A DNA stretch of 64,000 nucleotides from Halorubrum sp. DM2 (GCF_901686465.1 NZ_LR594487.1:2387020-2451019), one strand, 5' to 3'. Positions 1-11,962 are shown, numbered from the stretch's first letter. Program-made: numbers and translations. Notes: a model not told the origin generated them from the letters alone.

Positions 1-1828
1 GGACGGCACCGTCCGGGAACACGGCAGCCGCCGGCACTACTGTTTCAACTCCGACGCCTACCGCGAGGAGACGGAGCGGATCGTCGAGCGGATCACCGAG
101 CGGTACGCCGACTCGCCGCACGTCGCCGGCTGGCAGACGGACAACGAGTTCGGCTGTCACCGCACGGTCCGCTGTTACTGCGACGACTGCGCCGAGGCCT
201 TCCGGTCGTGGCTGGCGGACCGGTACGGCGACGTCGACGGCCTCAACGAGGCGTGGGGGAACGCGTTCTGGAGCCAGCAGTACGGCTCCTTCGAGGAGGT
301 CGACCCGCCCGGCCCGACCCCCGCGGAGCATCACCCCTCGCGGCTGTTGGCGTACGCGCGCTTCGCCAGCGACTCCGTCGTCGAGTACAACCGCCTCCAC
401 GCGGACCTGATACGCGAGGCGGACGCCGACTGGTTCGTCACCCACAACTTCATGGGGCGGTTCCCGACGCTGAACGCCTACGACGTGAGCGCCGACCTCG
501 ACCGCGTCGCGTGGGACTCGTACCCCACGGGGTTCGTTCAGGACCGCTTCGACGGGGAGGCGTCGCCGGACCAGCTTCGCGCCGGGGACCCGGATCAGGT
601 CGGGATGGACCACGACCTCTACCGGAGCGCGCTCGACCGCCCGTTCTGGGTGATGGAACAGCAGCCCGGCGACGTCAACTGGCCGCCGCACTGCCCGCAG
701 CCCGGCGAGGGCGCGATGCGGCTGTGGGCCCACCACGCCGCCGCCCACGGGGCCGACGCCGTCCTCTACTTCCGGTGGCGGCGCTGCCTCGAAGGCCAAG
801 AGCAGTACCACGCCGGACTCCGGAAGGCGGACGGCTCGCCCGACCGCGGGTACGAGGACGCCCAGCGCGCGGCCGCGGAGTTCGCGGCGCTCGGCGGCGC
901 GGGCCACGTCGACGCCCCGGTGGCGGTCGTGTTCGACTACGACTCGCTGTGGGCGCTCGACGCCCAGCCGCACGCCCCCGACTTCGACTACTGGGCGCTA
1001 CAGGAGGCGTTCTACGGTGCCGTCCGTCGCCGCGGCGTTCAGGTGGACGTGGTCCCGCCGAGCGCCGACCTCTCCGGGTACGCGGCCGTCGTCGCGCCCG
1101 CGCTCCACCTCGTCACCGACGGGACCGCCGACCGCCTGACCGACTACGTCGACGGCGGCGGACAGCTCCTCTTGGGCCCGCGAACCGGCGTGAAGGACGC
1201 GGAGAACAAGCTCCGACCGGCGGCCCAACCCGGCCCGCTGGCCGACCTCGTCGGCGCGACCGTCGACCAGCACGAATCGCTCCCGCGACGCCTCGACACG
1301 GCCGTCCGCCCCGTCGACGGCTCCGCCGCGGACGCCGCCGACGGCGAGACCCCCGCCTTCCCGTTCCGGACTTGGGCCGAGTGGCTCGCCCCCGACGCCG
1401 CCGAACCCCGGTACGCGTACGACGTGGACGGCCCGGGCGACGGCCGACCGGCGGTCGTCGCCAACGAGGTCGGCGACGGCGCGGTCACCTACTGCGGAGT
1501 GTGGCCCGAGTCGGACCTCGCGGACGCGCTCGCGTCGGACCTGCTCGCGCGCGCCGGCGTCCGGCGCGCCGACCCGCTCCCGGACGGCGTCCGCGTCGGA
1601 CACCGCGACGGCCGCACGTGGGTGACAAACTTCACGAGCGACCGGGTCCGGCTCCCCGACCTCGACCCGAACGCGCTCGCGGTCGACGACGCGGACCGAG
1701 ACGCCGTGGAGGCGGAGTCGGGCGGCTCCGGAGACGGAGCGGTCGCGGACGGCGTCGTCGTCGGCCCGTACGGCGTCGCCGTCGTCGAGGGCGACCGCGT
1801 CGACGGGTTGCGGGCGACTCGGTCGTAG
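1..1828 (+). CDS. bgaH: Beta-galactosidase, GH42 (5' end outside window)
   Basis: Cytoplasmic glycoside hydrolase releasing galactose from beta-galactosides such as lactose. Only the C-terminal ~608 codons are visible; the reading frame is open from base 2, so the start lies upstream. GH42 hallmarks are present: the acid/base Glu in the QTDNEFG motif (codon 146-148) and the nucleophile Glu in FWVMEQQPG (codon 656-658). The A4-type beta-galactosidase fold, a trimerisation-like middle domain (about 900-1500) and a short C-terminal beta domain follow. It converges on the SDR/dgoD/ABC operon, which points to use of galactose through galactonate. Halophilic GH42 enzymes of this type are known from Haloferax and Halorubrum. 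Confidence 0.93.
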   Translation, partial: DGTVREHGSRRHYCFNSDAYREETERIVERITERYADSPHVAGWQTDNEFGCHRTVRCYCDDCAEAFRSWLADRYGDVDGLNEAWGNAFWSQQYGSFEEVDPPGPTPAEHHPSRLLAYARFASDSVVEYNRLHADLIREADADWFVTHNFMGRFPTLNAYDVSADLDRVAWDSYPTGFVQDRFDGEASPDQLRAGDPDQVGMDHDLYRSALDRPFWVMEQQPGDVNWPPHCPQPGEGAMRLWAHHAAAHGADAVLYFRWRRCLEGQEQYHAGLRKADGSPDRGYEDAQRAAAEFAALGGAGHVDAPVAVVFDYDSLWALDAQPHAPDFDYWALQEAFYGAVRRRGVQVDVVPPSADLSGYAAVVAPALHLVTDGTADRLTDYVDGGGQLLLGPRTGVKDAENKLRPAAQPGPLADLVGATVDQHESLPRRLDTAVRPVDGSAADAADGETPAFPFRTWAEWLAPDAAEPRYAYDVDGPGDGRPAVVANEVGDGAVTYCGVWPESDLADALASDLLARAGVRRADPLPDGVRVGHRDGRTWVTNFTSDRVRLPDLDPNALAVDDADRDAVEAESGGSGDGAVADGVVVGPYGVAVVEGDRVDGLRATRS

Positions 1829-1853
1829 GCTGAAAAGCCCCGGCAAAAACACG

Positions 1854-1921
1854 GACAACTGCGTCCGGCGAAAGCGCCGACAGCTGCGCTAGCCGACAGC
1901 TGCGCCCGCTGACAGCTGCGC
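1854..1921. repeat. 16-bp tandem repeat between convergent genes
   Basis: Three in-register copies of GACAGCTGCGC start at 1879, 1895 and 1911, exactly 16 bp apart, and a degenerate copy (GACAACTGCGT) starts at 1854. The array fills the gap between the convergent beta-galactosidase and SDR genes. Each unit contains CAGCTG. Function unknown; it could arise by slippage or act in 3'-end formation. Confidence 0.7.
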
Positions 1922-1928
1922 CCGCCGG

Positions 1929-2780
1929 CTACTCCGAGCGCTCTCGCGCCCGATAGTCGGGCAGGACGTCGTCTTGCATCACCGCGCCGCGGCCGCCGTC
2001 GACGAGCAGCGCCGCCCCCGTGACGAAGGCCGCGTCCTCGCTCGCGAGGAAAGAGACGGCTCCGGCGACGTCGGCCGGCGTGCCGATCCGCCCGGTCGGG
2101 TGGATCGACTCGACCTCCTCGAGTCGTCCCTCGGGAAGCTCCTCGCGGGTCCGCTCGACCTCGACCCAGCCGGGGACGACCGTGTTCACCCGGACGCGGG
2201 GACCGAAGTCCACCGCGAGCGACCGCGTCATGCCGTTGATCCCCGCCTTCACCGCGTTGTACGGGAAGTGCGCGGGCATCGTCGCGTACGCGTGGTTCGA
2301 CGAGACGTTCACGATCGCCCCGCGGTCCATGTGTTCCAGGGCGGCCCGCGCGGCGAGCCAGTACGCCCTGAAGTCGGTCTCAACGACGAACTCCCAGTCG
2401 TCGAGCGTCGCCTCGTCCGCGGTCGTCTCCGTCTGGACGCCGGCGTTGTTCACCAGCACGTCGACCGACCCGTAGCGCTCGGCGGCCGCCTCCGCCAGCG
2501 CGGCCACGTCGTCGGGGTCGCGCATGTCCGCGCGGACGAACGTCGCCTCGCCGGTCGCCCGGTCGTCGTCCGCGTCCTCGCTCCGCTCCGAGATCCGCTC
2601 GGCGACGGCCTCGCCGGCCGCCTCCGAGCGGCCGCTGACCACGACGTTGGCCCCCTCGGCGGCGAGCCGCTCCGCGACGCCGGCACCGATCCCGCGGGTC
2701 GACCCCGTGACGATCGCGGTCTGCCCGGCGAACCGCCCGGGGGCCGCGTGTTCGGTCGGCGACTCGTGTCGGCGGGTCAT
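1929..2780 (-). CDS. SDR-family oxidoreductase, candidate galactose/sugar dehydrogenase
   Basis: A 283-residue classical short-chain dehydrogenase/reductase. It has the N-terminal Rossmann motif TGSTRGIG (about residues 26-33), the NNAG motif, the Ser of NVSS and the catalytic Tyr/Lys in YNAVK, and it ends in the usual LLVDGG region. It is the last gene of the minus-strand operon SBP-permease-permease-ATPase-dgoD-SDR, 64 nt behind dgoD. Inference from context: it may oxidise galactose (or another aldose) to the lactone/galactonate used by DgoD. Family membership is certain; the substrate is not, because the family is very broad. The first ~17 residues look like a disordered extension, so a later start is possible. 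Confidence 0.85.
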   Translation of the reverse strand: MTRRHESPTEHAAPGRFAGQTAIVTGSTRGIGAGVAERLAAEGANVVVSGRSEAAGEAVAERISERSEDADDDRATGEATFVRADMRDPDDVAALAEAAAERYGSVDVLVNNAGVQTETTADEATLDDWEFVVETDFRAYWLAARAALEHMDRGAIVNVSSNHAYATMPAHFPYNAVKAGINGMTRSLAVDFGPRVRVNTVVPGWVEVERTREELPEGRLEEVESIHPTGRIGTPADVAGAVSFLASEDAAFVTGAALLVDGGRGAVMQDDVLPDYRARERSE

Positions 2781-2844
2781 CGACCCGCCCCGCGCCGGCG
2801 GACCATCGACTTGCGCCCGCGTCGCGTTCGCGTCGCCATCCGGA

Positions 2845-3993
<1,149 letters not shown>

Positions 3994-3997
3994 CCTG

Positions 3998-5119
<1,122 letters not shown>

Positions 5120-5122
5120 TGG

Positions 5123-5959
5123 TTACTCTTTGAGCGACCCCGCGAGGATGCCGCTGACGAACTGTTTCTGTAGCACTAAGAACAACACGACCATCGGCAC
5201 GATGGCGAGCGTCGCCGCCACCATGATCTGGTCGTAGTAGATCCGCTGGAACCCGGTCAGCTGCGCCAGTCCGATGGGGATCGTGTACATGTCCGCCGAC
5301 TCTAAGATCACGAGCGGGTACAGGAACAGGTCCCACTGGAACAGGAACAGGATGATCGCCAGCGCGGCCAGCGACGACCGCATGGTCGGTAAGGCGATCC
5401 GGTAGAAGATCTGGAACTCGGTCGCCCCGTCCATCCGAGCGGACTCCAGTAACGCGTCCGGGATCGACTTCATGTTCTGCCGCATGAGGAAGATCCCGAT
5501 GGGGTTCGCCGCCCACGGGAGGATGATCGCCCGGAACGTGTTCGTCCACTCCAGTTGCGCCATCAGCAGGAACAGCGGGATGACGAGCAGCTGGATCGGC
5601 AACACGAGCGTCGCCAAGATCGCGTAGAAGATCGGCTCCTTGTACTTGAACTCGTACTTGGCGAACGCGAAGCCGGCCATCGAACACAACACCAGCGACA
5701 GCAGCGTGTAGACGACGGCGATGAAGACGCTGTTCCGGATCGTCCGAAGGAAGTCGAGCCGCTCCTGTAGCGCCGCGAAGTTGTCGAGGAACGCGGTCCC
5801 GGGTATCAGCCGCGGCGGGAACTGGAGGAACTGCTCCTGCGGGAGCGTCGACGCCACCAGCATCCAGTACAGCGGCACCATCATCACCACGACCATCGTG
5901 ATGACGAACGCGTACGTGAGGAACCGCCAGACTGCGTCCTTGCGTCGTTGCTCGCGCAT
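5123..5959 (-). CDS. CUT1 sugar ABC transporter permease (MalG-like)
   Basis: Inner-membrane permease of 278 residues with six predicted hydrophobic segments. The EAA loop that contacts the ATPase is visible as LLESARMDGATEFQIFYRIALP. The first membrane segment (about 12-34) and the short C-terminal tail match MalG/ThuG-type subunits. Its ATG overlaps the stop of the upstream permease (ATGA junction at 5959), indicating translational coupling. It pairs with the 356-residue MalF-like subunit. Confidence 0.93.
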   Translation of the reverse strand: MREQRRKDAVWRFLTYAFVITMVVVMMVPLYWMLVASTLPQEQFLQFPPRLIPGTAFLDNFAALQERLDFLRTIRNSVFIAVVYTLLSLVLCSMAGFAFAKYEFKYKEPIFYAILATLVLPIQLLVIPLFLLMAQLEWTNTFRAIILPWAANPIGIFLMRQNMKSIPDALLESARMDGATEFQIFYRIALPTMRSSLAALAIILFLFQWDLFLYPLVILESADMYTIPIGLAQLTGFQRIYYDQIMVAATLAIVPMVVLFLVLQKQFVSGILAGSLKE

Positions 5960-7029
5960 CAGTCCTCACCCCCGAGCTTGATCTGGAGGATCGAGAAGAC
6001 GCTGACGACCGCCACGAAGACGACCGTGAGCGCGCTCGCGTAGCCGAGGTTGAAGTTGACGAACGCCTGCCGGTAGATGTACTGGACGATGGTTATCGTC
6101 GAGTTCGTCGGGCCGCCGCCGGTGATGACGTACGGCTCGGCGAACAGCTTGAACGTCCCGATCGTCGACAGCACGACCACGAACAGCAACACCGGCTTGA
6201 GCTGCGGGAGCGTGACGTACCGGAACTTCTCCCACCGGTTCGCGCCGTCGATCTCGGCCGCCTCGTACAGCTGCTGTGGAATCGTCTGGAGTCCGGCGAG
6301 GAGGATGATCATGTTGTACCCCGTCCACCGCCACGTCACCGCGGCGATGATCGTGTTCCGGGCCCAGAACTCGCTCGTCAGCCACGGTACCGGGCCGAGT
6401 CCGACGCCGGAGAGGACGTAGTTGAGGAACCCCAACTGCTCGTTGAAAAGCAGGAGGAACACCGTCGAGTACGCCACGAGGTTCGCCGAGACCGGCAGCG
6501 CGATCGCGGTGCGGAACACCCCTTTGAACCGCATGAACGACGCGTTCAGCGCGAGCGCGAGCGCGAGCGCCAGTCCGATCATCAGCGGGACCTGTATCGC
6601 GAGGATGTACGAGGTGTTGAACATCGACTGCCAGAACAGGTCGTTGCCCAGCAGTCGGACGTAGTTCCCGGCCCCGACGAAGCTCAGCTGCGCGATCTGC
6701 GGGATCTCGACGTACACCGGACCGAGGTCGATCCAGAACAGCGAGCCCTCGCCGACGCTCTGGTACTCGAAGAAGGACAGGTACAGCGTGTACGCCACCG
6801 GGAAGGCCAAAAACAGGCCGAACAGCACGAAGAATGGCGCGATGAACAGGTACGCGACCCGCGGCAGCGTCGGAACCGCCGCCGTCAGGTCCTGTCTGGC
6901 GAACCGCACTCGGTCCCATCCCGGCCGCGCCGCCCGCCTGATCTGTCTCGTGGTGCGTCGTACCCTCGTCCGGGCGCGGCGGCGATACGTCTCTCCGACG
7001 CGCTCGTCCGTCTCGTCAGAAGTGGCCAT
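5959..7029 (-). CDS. CUT1 sugar ABC transporter permease (MalF-like)
   Basis: A 356-residue permease. A basic cytoplasmic N-terminus of ~65 residues (Arg-rich, residues 10-50) precedes the first membrane helix; the remaining helices include the EAA motif region LYEAAEIDGANRWEKFRYV. It lies 18 nt downstream of the binding-protein gene and overlaps the next permease. It forms the transmembrane heterodimer with the MalG-like subunit. The Arg-rich tail is longer than in many MalF-type subunits; an internal start is possible, but the ATG used is the only one in the tail. Confidence 0.92.
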   Translation of the reverse strand: MATSDETDERVGETYRRRARTRVRRTTRQIRRAARPGWDRVRFARQDLTAAVPTLPRVAYLFIAPFFVLFGLFLAFPVAYTLYLSFFEYQSVGEGSLFWIDLGPVYVEIPQIAQLSFVGAGNYVRLLGNDLFWQSMFNTSYILAIQVPLMIGLALALALALNASFMRFKGVFRTAIALPVSANLVAYSTVFLLLFNEQLGFLNYVLSGVGLGPVPWLTSEFWARNTIIAAVTWRWTGYNMIILLAGLQTIPQQLYEAAEIDGANRWEKFRYVTLPQLKPVLLFVVVLSTIGTFKLFAEPYVITGGGPTNSTITIVQYIYRQAFVNFNLGYASALTVVFVAVVSVFSILQIKLGGED

Positions 7030-7047
7030 TCGATCGGTCCCTCCGGA

Positions 7048-8445
7048 TTACGCGAGGTCCCGATCGGTGTTCTCGGCGACGGTCTCGGCGGCCGCCTGAA
7101 CGGCCTCCTCCGGCGACTGCTCGCCGTTGATCATCCGCTGAAGCTCGGTCTCGATGGCCTGTGAGACCTCCGGCGTGTCCGCGGTGAACCGGTATCCCGG
7201 CGAGTCCTGTGCGACCTCGGCGAAGAGCGCTCTCGCGGGCTGCCCGTCGTAGAAGTCGAGCTCCTCGTCGAACACCGGGTCGTCGTAGACGGTCTCCAGC
7301 GCCGGGAAGAGCCCGTACTCGTCGTACATCGCCAGCTGCATCTCCTCGGTCGCCAGCGAGTACTCCATGTAGTCCCACCCGCGCGCCTGCGCCTCGTCGG
7401 ACACCTGATCGGCGATCATGAGGTTGGAGCCGCCCCAGTTCGACGCCCGCGGGCCGCCCGACTCCAGCGCGGGGATCTTGAAGACGCCCCAGTCGCCCGC
7501 GGTGTCGGGGAGTTCGGCGCGCAGCGTCCCCTCCATCCACGCCGCCGAGGGGAGCGACGCGATGGTCGCGTCGCCGTAGGCGCTGAACCAGGCGGACGTC
7601 CACCCCTCGATGTTGGCCGCGATGTCGGCGTCGTATATCTCCTTGATGTTGCGGGCCACGCGGAGCGACTTCTCGTTGTGGATGTTCACCTCGCCGCTCT
7701 CGAGGAACGGCTCGCCGGACAGCTGGCGGAACTGGTACCGCCAGACGCCGGAGAGGTCTCCCTCGGGGAGGTTGAGCATGTACTGGTCGTCCGGGAGCTT
7801 CTGCCCCTCCTCGATGAAGTCCTCCCACGTCTCGATGTTGTCCGGGTCGATGTCGTGTTCGTCGTACACCGACCGCCGGTAGTAGACGGCCGTCGGCCCG
7901 GTGTCCCACGGGAGCGCGTAGATGTCGCCGTCGACGGTGAGCGCCTCCCACTTCCCGGAGACGAAGTCCTCCTTGACTCCGGACTCTTCGATCTCGTCGG
8001 TGAGCGGCGCGATGGAGCCCGTGTCGATGAACGAGGGGCCGTCGACGGACTCCAGCATGGCGACCGCCGGCGCGCCGGAGCCGGAGAGGAGGTTCGTCTG
8101 GAGCCGGTCTTTCATCGCCGACCGGCCGAACTCCTCGACCGCGATCGTCGCGTCGTTCTCGGACTCGTACTCGTCGGCGGTGATCGTCAGCGCCCGCGCG
8201 GCGACGTCCCATCCCCACACGTCGATCTCGGACGCCATGTTGTTGCCGCCGTCGCTCCCGTCACCGCCGTCGTCGCCGTCCATCCCGTCGTCGCCGTCGC
8301 CGCCGTCGCCGCCGTCGCCCCCGTCGGTCCCGTCCCCGGGATCGCCGGTTCCGGCACACCCTGCGAGCCCCGCGAGCCCCGCGATTCCCGCGCCTTTGAT
8401 CAGCCGGCGTCGCCCGTATCGTGCGTAGTCTGGTTTGTTAGTCAT
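7048..8445 (-). CDS. Extracellular sugar-binding lipoprotein of ABC transporter
   Basis: A 465-residue solute-binding protein, first gene of the sugar operon. The N-terminus has a twin-arginine signal (YGRRRLIKGAGIAG) ending in a lipobox LAGC, so the mature protein is probably lipid-anchored outside the cell. A Gly/Asp-rich flexible linker (about residues 31-70) follows, then a type 1 extracellular solute-binding domain (EIDVWGWDVAARALT onward). The ligand is inferred to be galactose or a beta-galactoside. Transcription probably starts from the TATA-like ATATATAAA at about 8480-8488, reading leftward. Confidence 0.93.
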   Translation of the reverse strand: MTNKPDYARYGRRRLIKGAGIAGLAGLAGCAGTGDPGDGTDGGDGGDGGDGDDGMDGDDGGDGSDGGNNMASEIDVWGWDVAARALTITADEYESENDATIAVEEFGRSAMKDRLQTNLLSGSGAPAVAMLESVDGPSFIDTGSIAPLTDEIEESGVKEDFVSGKWEALTVDGDIYALPWDTGPTAVYYRRSVYDEHDIDPDNIETWEDFIEEGQKLPDDQYMLNLPEGDLSGVWRYQFRQLSGEPFLESGEVNIHNEKSLRVARNIKEIYDADIAANIEGWTSAWFSAYGDATIASLPSAAWMEGTLRAELPDTAGDWGVFKIPALESGGPRASNWGGSNLMIADQVSDEAQARGWDYMEYSLATEEMQLAMYDEYGLFPALETVYDDPVFDEELDFYDGQPARALFAEVAQDSPGYRFTADTPEVSQAIETELQRMINGEQSPEEAVQAAAETVAENTDRDLA

Positions 8446-8724
8446 GATCGTCCCTGACTATCGGTCTCTTTCATCACAAATATATAAAACTACCGTGCGT
8501 GAGTGCTAAAATCGTCTCAGAACCACGATTTGAACGTTTCCTTGGGGTGAACAGATTTCTATTATATACTCTTTTGACCTGTCCAACCCGATTTGGTACA
8601 AATTCCACTTTGAAAGTATTTCATTTATAATATATTTATTCGGTTTTATGCACCGTGTCACGCTGTCGTTCTCTCATACTAAACAAATGTTATACGGCTG
8701 TCGGTCATACCGCTCTACGAAACG
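8446..8724. promoter_or_regulatory. AT-rich divergent promoter region, sugar operon / iclR
   Basis: This 279-nt intergenic stretch is far more AT-rich than its surroundings. It carries the minus-strand TATA (8480-8488) for the ABC operon and a TTATAC element near 8690 about 30 nt ahead of the iclR ATG, consistent with a leaderless iclR transcript. Runs such as CATTTATAATATATTTATTC (about 8629-8642) give more than one potential TATA. The IclR product is the obvious candidate to bind here, but I could not define an operator confidently. Confidence 0.6.
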
Positions 8725-9471
8725 ATGGGGGACACGGACACCGTCGCCGTTCAGGCGACCGCGACGTCTTTCCGGATCGTCGAAGAGCTGTACGACCGCG
8801 ACGGCGGCGGCGTCACCGAACTAGCGGACGCGCTCGACGTCTCGAAAAGCGCGGTACACAACCACCTCTCGACGCTCTGTGACCTCGGATACGTGAAAAA
8901 CGTCGGGGGAACCTACGAACTCACCCACCAGTTCCTCCGGATCGGGTTCGGAACGAGAGAACGGAACCCGGTCTACCACGCCGCGCGGAGCGAGATTCGC
9001 ATGCTCGCGCGGAACACCGGTGCCGTCGCGAACCTCGTGGTGCCCGAAGACGCCGAGGCCGTCTACCTCCACCGGATCGGTACCCGAGACCACCCTGTCG
9101 CGGTGGGCGACGGCGTCCGCCTCCACGCCGCCGCCGCCGGCAAGGCGATCCTGGCGTCCCGGTCGCGGGAGCGGGTCGACGAGTACGTCTCCCGCCATGG
9201 TCTCGACCGGGAGACTGACCGGACCGTGACGGACCCGGCGACGCTCCGCTCCGAACTCCGGTCGATCAGGGACAGAAACATCGCCTTCGACCGCGGCGAG
9301 TTGGACGAGAACTGGCAGTGCGTCGCCTCCCCGATCGTCGTCGACGGCGACCCTGTGGGCGCGGTCAGCGTCTCCGGTCCGTCCGACGAGATGCAGGGGA
9401 AGCGGTTAGAAGAGGACACGGCCGGACTCGTCTCCAGCGCCGCGAAGACGATCGAACTCGAACTGCTGTAA
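8725..9471 (+). CDS. IclR-family transcriptional regulator of the galactose cluster
   Basis: A 248-residue regulator with an N-terminal winged helix-turn-helix (about residues 10-75; recognition region VSKSAVHNHLSTLCDLGYV) and a C-terminal IclR effector-binding domain (about 80-245; core LHAAAAGKAILA). It is divergent from the sugar operon and 56 nt upstream of the KDPGal aldolase gene. In Haloferax volcanii an IclR-like activator, GacR, controls De Ley-Doudoroff genes. By position this gene is a plausible counterpart, but orthology is not proven here. Confidence 0.92.
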   Translation: MGDTDTVAVQATATSFRIVEELYDRDGGGVTELADALDVSKSAVHNHLSTLCDLGYVKNVGGTYELTHQFLRIGFGTRERNPVYHAARSEIRMLARNTGAVANLVVPEDAEAVYLHRIGTRDHPVAVGDGVRLHAAAAGKAILASRSRERVDEYVSRHGLDRETDRTVTDPATLRSELRSIRDRNIAFDRGELDENWQCVASPIVVDGDPVGAVSVSGPSDEMQGKRLEEDTAGLVSSAAKTIELELL

Positions 9472-9527
9472 CGCGTCGCGCTCTCCGACTCGGTCCGATT
9501 TAAGACCCCTCGGGGGGAGATACCACC

Positions 9528-10166
9528 ATGCGAACTGACCGATTCGACCGGATCACGGACGGCGGCGTGATCGCGATCCTCCGCGGCGTAGCGCGCGACG
9601 ACGCGGTGGCGGTCGCGGATGCCGTCGTCGACGCCGGTGTGACGGCCCTAGAGGTAACCGCGGACACGCCGAACGCGACCTCGTCAATCGAGGCGATATC
9701 CGACCGCGTCGACGACGCGCTGGTCGGCGCTGGAACCGTCCTCGACCCGGAGACGGCGCGAGCGGCACAGCTCGCGGGCGCGGAGTTCCTCGTGACGCCG
9801 ACGGTGAACGCGGACGTCATCGAGGCGGCGAACCGCTACGGAACGCCGGTCGTGGTCGGCGCGTACACCCCGACCGAGGCGCTCGAAGCCTATCAGGCCG
9901 GTGCCGACGCGGTGAAGGTGTTCCCCGCGAAGACCGGCGGTCCCGACCACGTCGGGGCGATCGGCGGCCCGCTCCCCCAGATCCCGCTCGTCCCGACAGG
10001 CGGCGTCGGCGCGGAGAACGCCGGGGAGTACGTCCGGGCGGGCGCGGTCGCGGTCGGCGTCGGGAGTTCGATCGTCGACAGCGAGGCGATCGCCGACGGC
10101 GCGTTCGACGTGATCGAGTCGAACGCGCGGGCGGTTGTTGAGGCCGTCTCGGCGGCTCGGGAGTGA
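9528..10166 (+). CDS. 2-keto-3-deoxy-6-phosphogalactonate/gluconate aldolase
   Basis: A 212-residue Eda/DgoA-type class I aldolase, a single TIM barrel. The Schiff-base Lys lies in AVKVFPA, the proton-shuttling Glu in LEVTADTPNA, and the phosphate-binding glycine-rich turn in VPTGGV. It splits KDPGal (and possibly KDPG) into pyruvate and glyceraldehyde 3-phosphate. It follows iclR at 56 nt on the same strand. With dgoD, the putative sugar dehydrogenase and the beta-galactosidase it completes the pathway except for the KDGal kinase, which is not in this window. Confidence 0.93.
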   Translation: MRTDRFDRITDGGVIAILRGVARDDAVAVADAVVDAGVTALEVTADTPNATSSIEAISDRVDDALVGAGTVLDPETARAAQLAGAEFLVTPTVNADVIEAANRYGTPVVVGAYTPTEALEAYQAGADAVKVFPAKTGGPDHVGAIGGPLPQIPLVPTGGVGAENAGEYVRAGAVAVGVGSSIVDSEAIADGAFDVIESNARAVVEAVSAARE

Positions 10167-10369
10167 CTCTCGTCGGTGTCGGCGAACGCGCGGTACAGAC
10201 CGACTCCGCACAGACCCTCTGTCGACCGTGTTCTCACGGGTCGCGACGTTGTCCGGCCGTCCTCGATTCGTCCGATAGCGGCCATCTCGGGCGGCGTTGA
10301 CCGTTCTGATCTCGGTTTTCCGCTCTGCGTATCGGCGACCTGAAACCGCTCTCCTCAGACCGGACTCAG

Positions 10370-10667
10370 CGCCATGGAGGAGCGGTCTTGGTCGCGCTGA
10401 AGCAATTGTTTGGCCTGGGCTTTCTCGCTGGTGTGCATCCGCTTTGGCACGACGTACGTGACGCCCCGGTCGGCTATCGCTTCGAGAATATGCTGGCTGT
10501 CGAACTCCCGGTCCATGAACACGCGGTCAACGTCGACGAGTTCTATTGCCGAGTCGAGGAGGTCCTCGACAATCTCTGAGCGAGTGTCACCCTTCCGGAT
10601 GGGACGTGCGTCGAGAACCAGTGGTACGGAATCACCGACGAGGTGGACCGTATCCGGTGACGGGGTG
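10370..10667 (-). pseudogene. Transposase fragment (DDE/IS4-like, ISH type)
   Basis: About 100 codons resemble the interior of a haloarchaeal DDE transposase: VPLVLDARPIRKGDTRSEIV, then VFMDREFDSQHILEAI with a probable catalytic Asp, then YVVPKRMHTSEKAQAKQL. The upstream half is absent, because the similarity begins exactly where gdh ends, and the frame ends in unrelated residues at 10355. No terminal inverted repeats were found. It is a remnant marking an old insertion at the edge of the less GC-rich gdh/bat block. Confidence 0.7.
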
Positions 10668-11960
10668 CTACGGCCAGAGCCCACGCGTCTGGTGAGCTTC
10701 GGCAACTCGGGAGAGTGCAACGATGTACGCCGCGTCACGCCACGTCACGTCTCGGGCGTCGAACTCCTCGCGGACATCCTGCCACGCGGCCAGCATCTCC
10801 GTTTCGAGTTCGTCGTTGACACGCTCTAGCGACCACGACCGCCGATTGATGTCTTGGAGCCACTCGAAGTAGCTCACCGTCACACCGCCAGCGTTCGCCA
10901 AAATGTCCGGGATCACCGGAACATCTCGCTCAGCAAATATCTCGCTTGCTGTAGTCGTCGTCGGCCCGTTTGCCCCTTCAACAATCATCTCCGCTGCAAT
11001 ATCGTCGGCGTTGTCCGCCGTCAGGACATTCCCGATCGCAGCCGGAATGAGTACGTCAACATCGAGTTTCAGTAGTTCCTCGTTCGTAACGGCCTCTGGA
11101 GCGTCCTGATGGGTGACTGCCTCCGGTTCCTCGTCGTGAGACGGGATCGCGTGCGTGTCGAGTCCCTCCGGATCGTAGATCCCGCCGTTGACATCGCTGA
11201 CAGCGACAACTGTCGCACCCCAGTCGTCGAGCAGGCGCGCCGCGTTCGCGGCGACACTACCGTACCCCTGTACGGCAACCGTAGTCTCCTCGGCATCTCG
11301 GTCGTAGTACTCGATAGCTTCACGGGCGACGATCGCGACGCTTCGACCGGGTGCTTCCTCTCGACCTTCGCTCCCACCGACGATCGGCGGCTTTCCGGTG
11401 ACAACGCCGGGAATCGTCTCGCCCTCCTGCATCGAATAGGCGTCCATCAGCCACGCCATCGTCTGAGGGTCCGTTCCCATGTCCGGCGCAGGAATGTCCT
11501 TCGTCGGGCCGATGGCAGACCGAATCTCGTCGGTGAACCGCCGAGTAAGTTGCTCTTTCTCGTCGTCTGTCAGTTTCTTGGGATTCACCGCGATGCCGCC
11601 TTTCGCCCCCCCGAATGGAATATCCATCACAGCGCACTTCCAGGTCATCCACATGCTGAGACCAACACACTCCTCGCGCGTGACCCCCGGGTGGTAGCGG
11701 AGCCCGCCCTTGTGCGGGCCGCGGACGCTGTCGTGTTGGGCCCGGTACCCCGTGTAGACCTCGACGTCGCCGCTCTCGCGCTCGATGGGGACGGTGACCT
11801 CGTGGACCTTCTTGGGGTATTTGAGTCGCTCGACGACATTCGGGTCGATATCGAGGTGGTCAGCAGCGTGCTGGAGCTGCCGGCGCGCAGTCTCCAGGGC
11901 GGACTCCTCCTCGGTTGGTTCTTCTTGCGGCTCGTCGGGTGTCGTTGTTGTCGAAGCCAT
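10668..11960 (-). CDS. gdhB: Glu/Leu/Phe/Val-type glutamate dehydrogenase
   Basis: A 430-residue NAD(P)-dependent dehydrogenase interconverting glutamate and 2-oxoglutarate plus ammonia. The N-terminal dimerisation/catalytic domain contains GGAKGGIAV with the substrate Lys and PAPDMGTD with the catalytic Asp; the Rossmann domain contains [12 protein letters not shown] and the adenine-side Asp in [11 protein letters not shown]. Full length for the haloarchaeal family. It is 2 nt downstream of a tiny zinc-ribbon gene. Codons use more A/T at third positions than flanking genes, suggesting a different history. Confidence 0.95.
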   Translation of the reverse strand: MASTTTTPDEPQEEPTEEESALETARRQLQHAADHLDIDPNVVERLKYPKKVHEVTVPIERESGDVEVYTGYRAQHDSVRGPHKGGLRYHPGVTREECVGLSMWMTWKCAVMDIPFGGAKGGIAVNPKKLTDDEKEQLTRRFTDEIRSAIGPTKDIPAPDMGTDPQTMAWLMDAYSMQEGETIPGVVTGKPPIVGGSEGREEAPGRSVAIVAREAIEYYDRDAEETTVAVQGYGSVAANAARLLDDWGATVVAVSDVNGGIYDPEGLDTHAIPSHDEEPEAVTHQDAPEAVTNEELLKLDVDVLIPAAIGNVLTADNADDIAAEMIVEGANGPTTTTASEIFAERDVPVIPDILANAGGVTVSYFEWLQDINRRSWSLERVNDELETEMLAAWQDVREEFDARDVTWRDAAYIVALSRVAEAHQTRGLWP

Positions 11961-11962
11961 CG

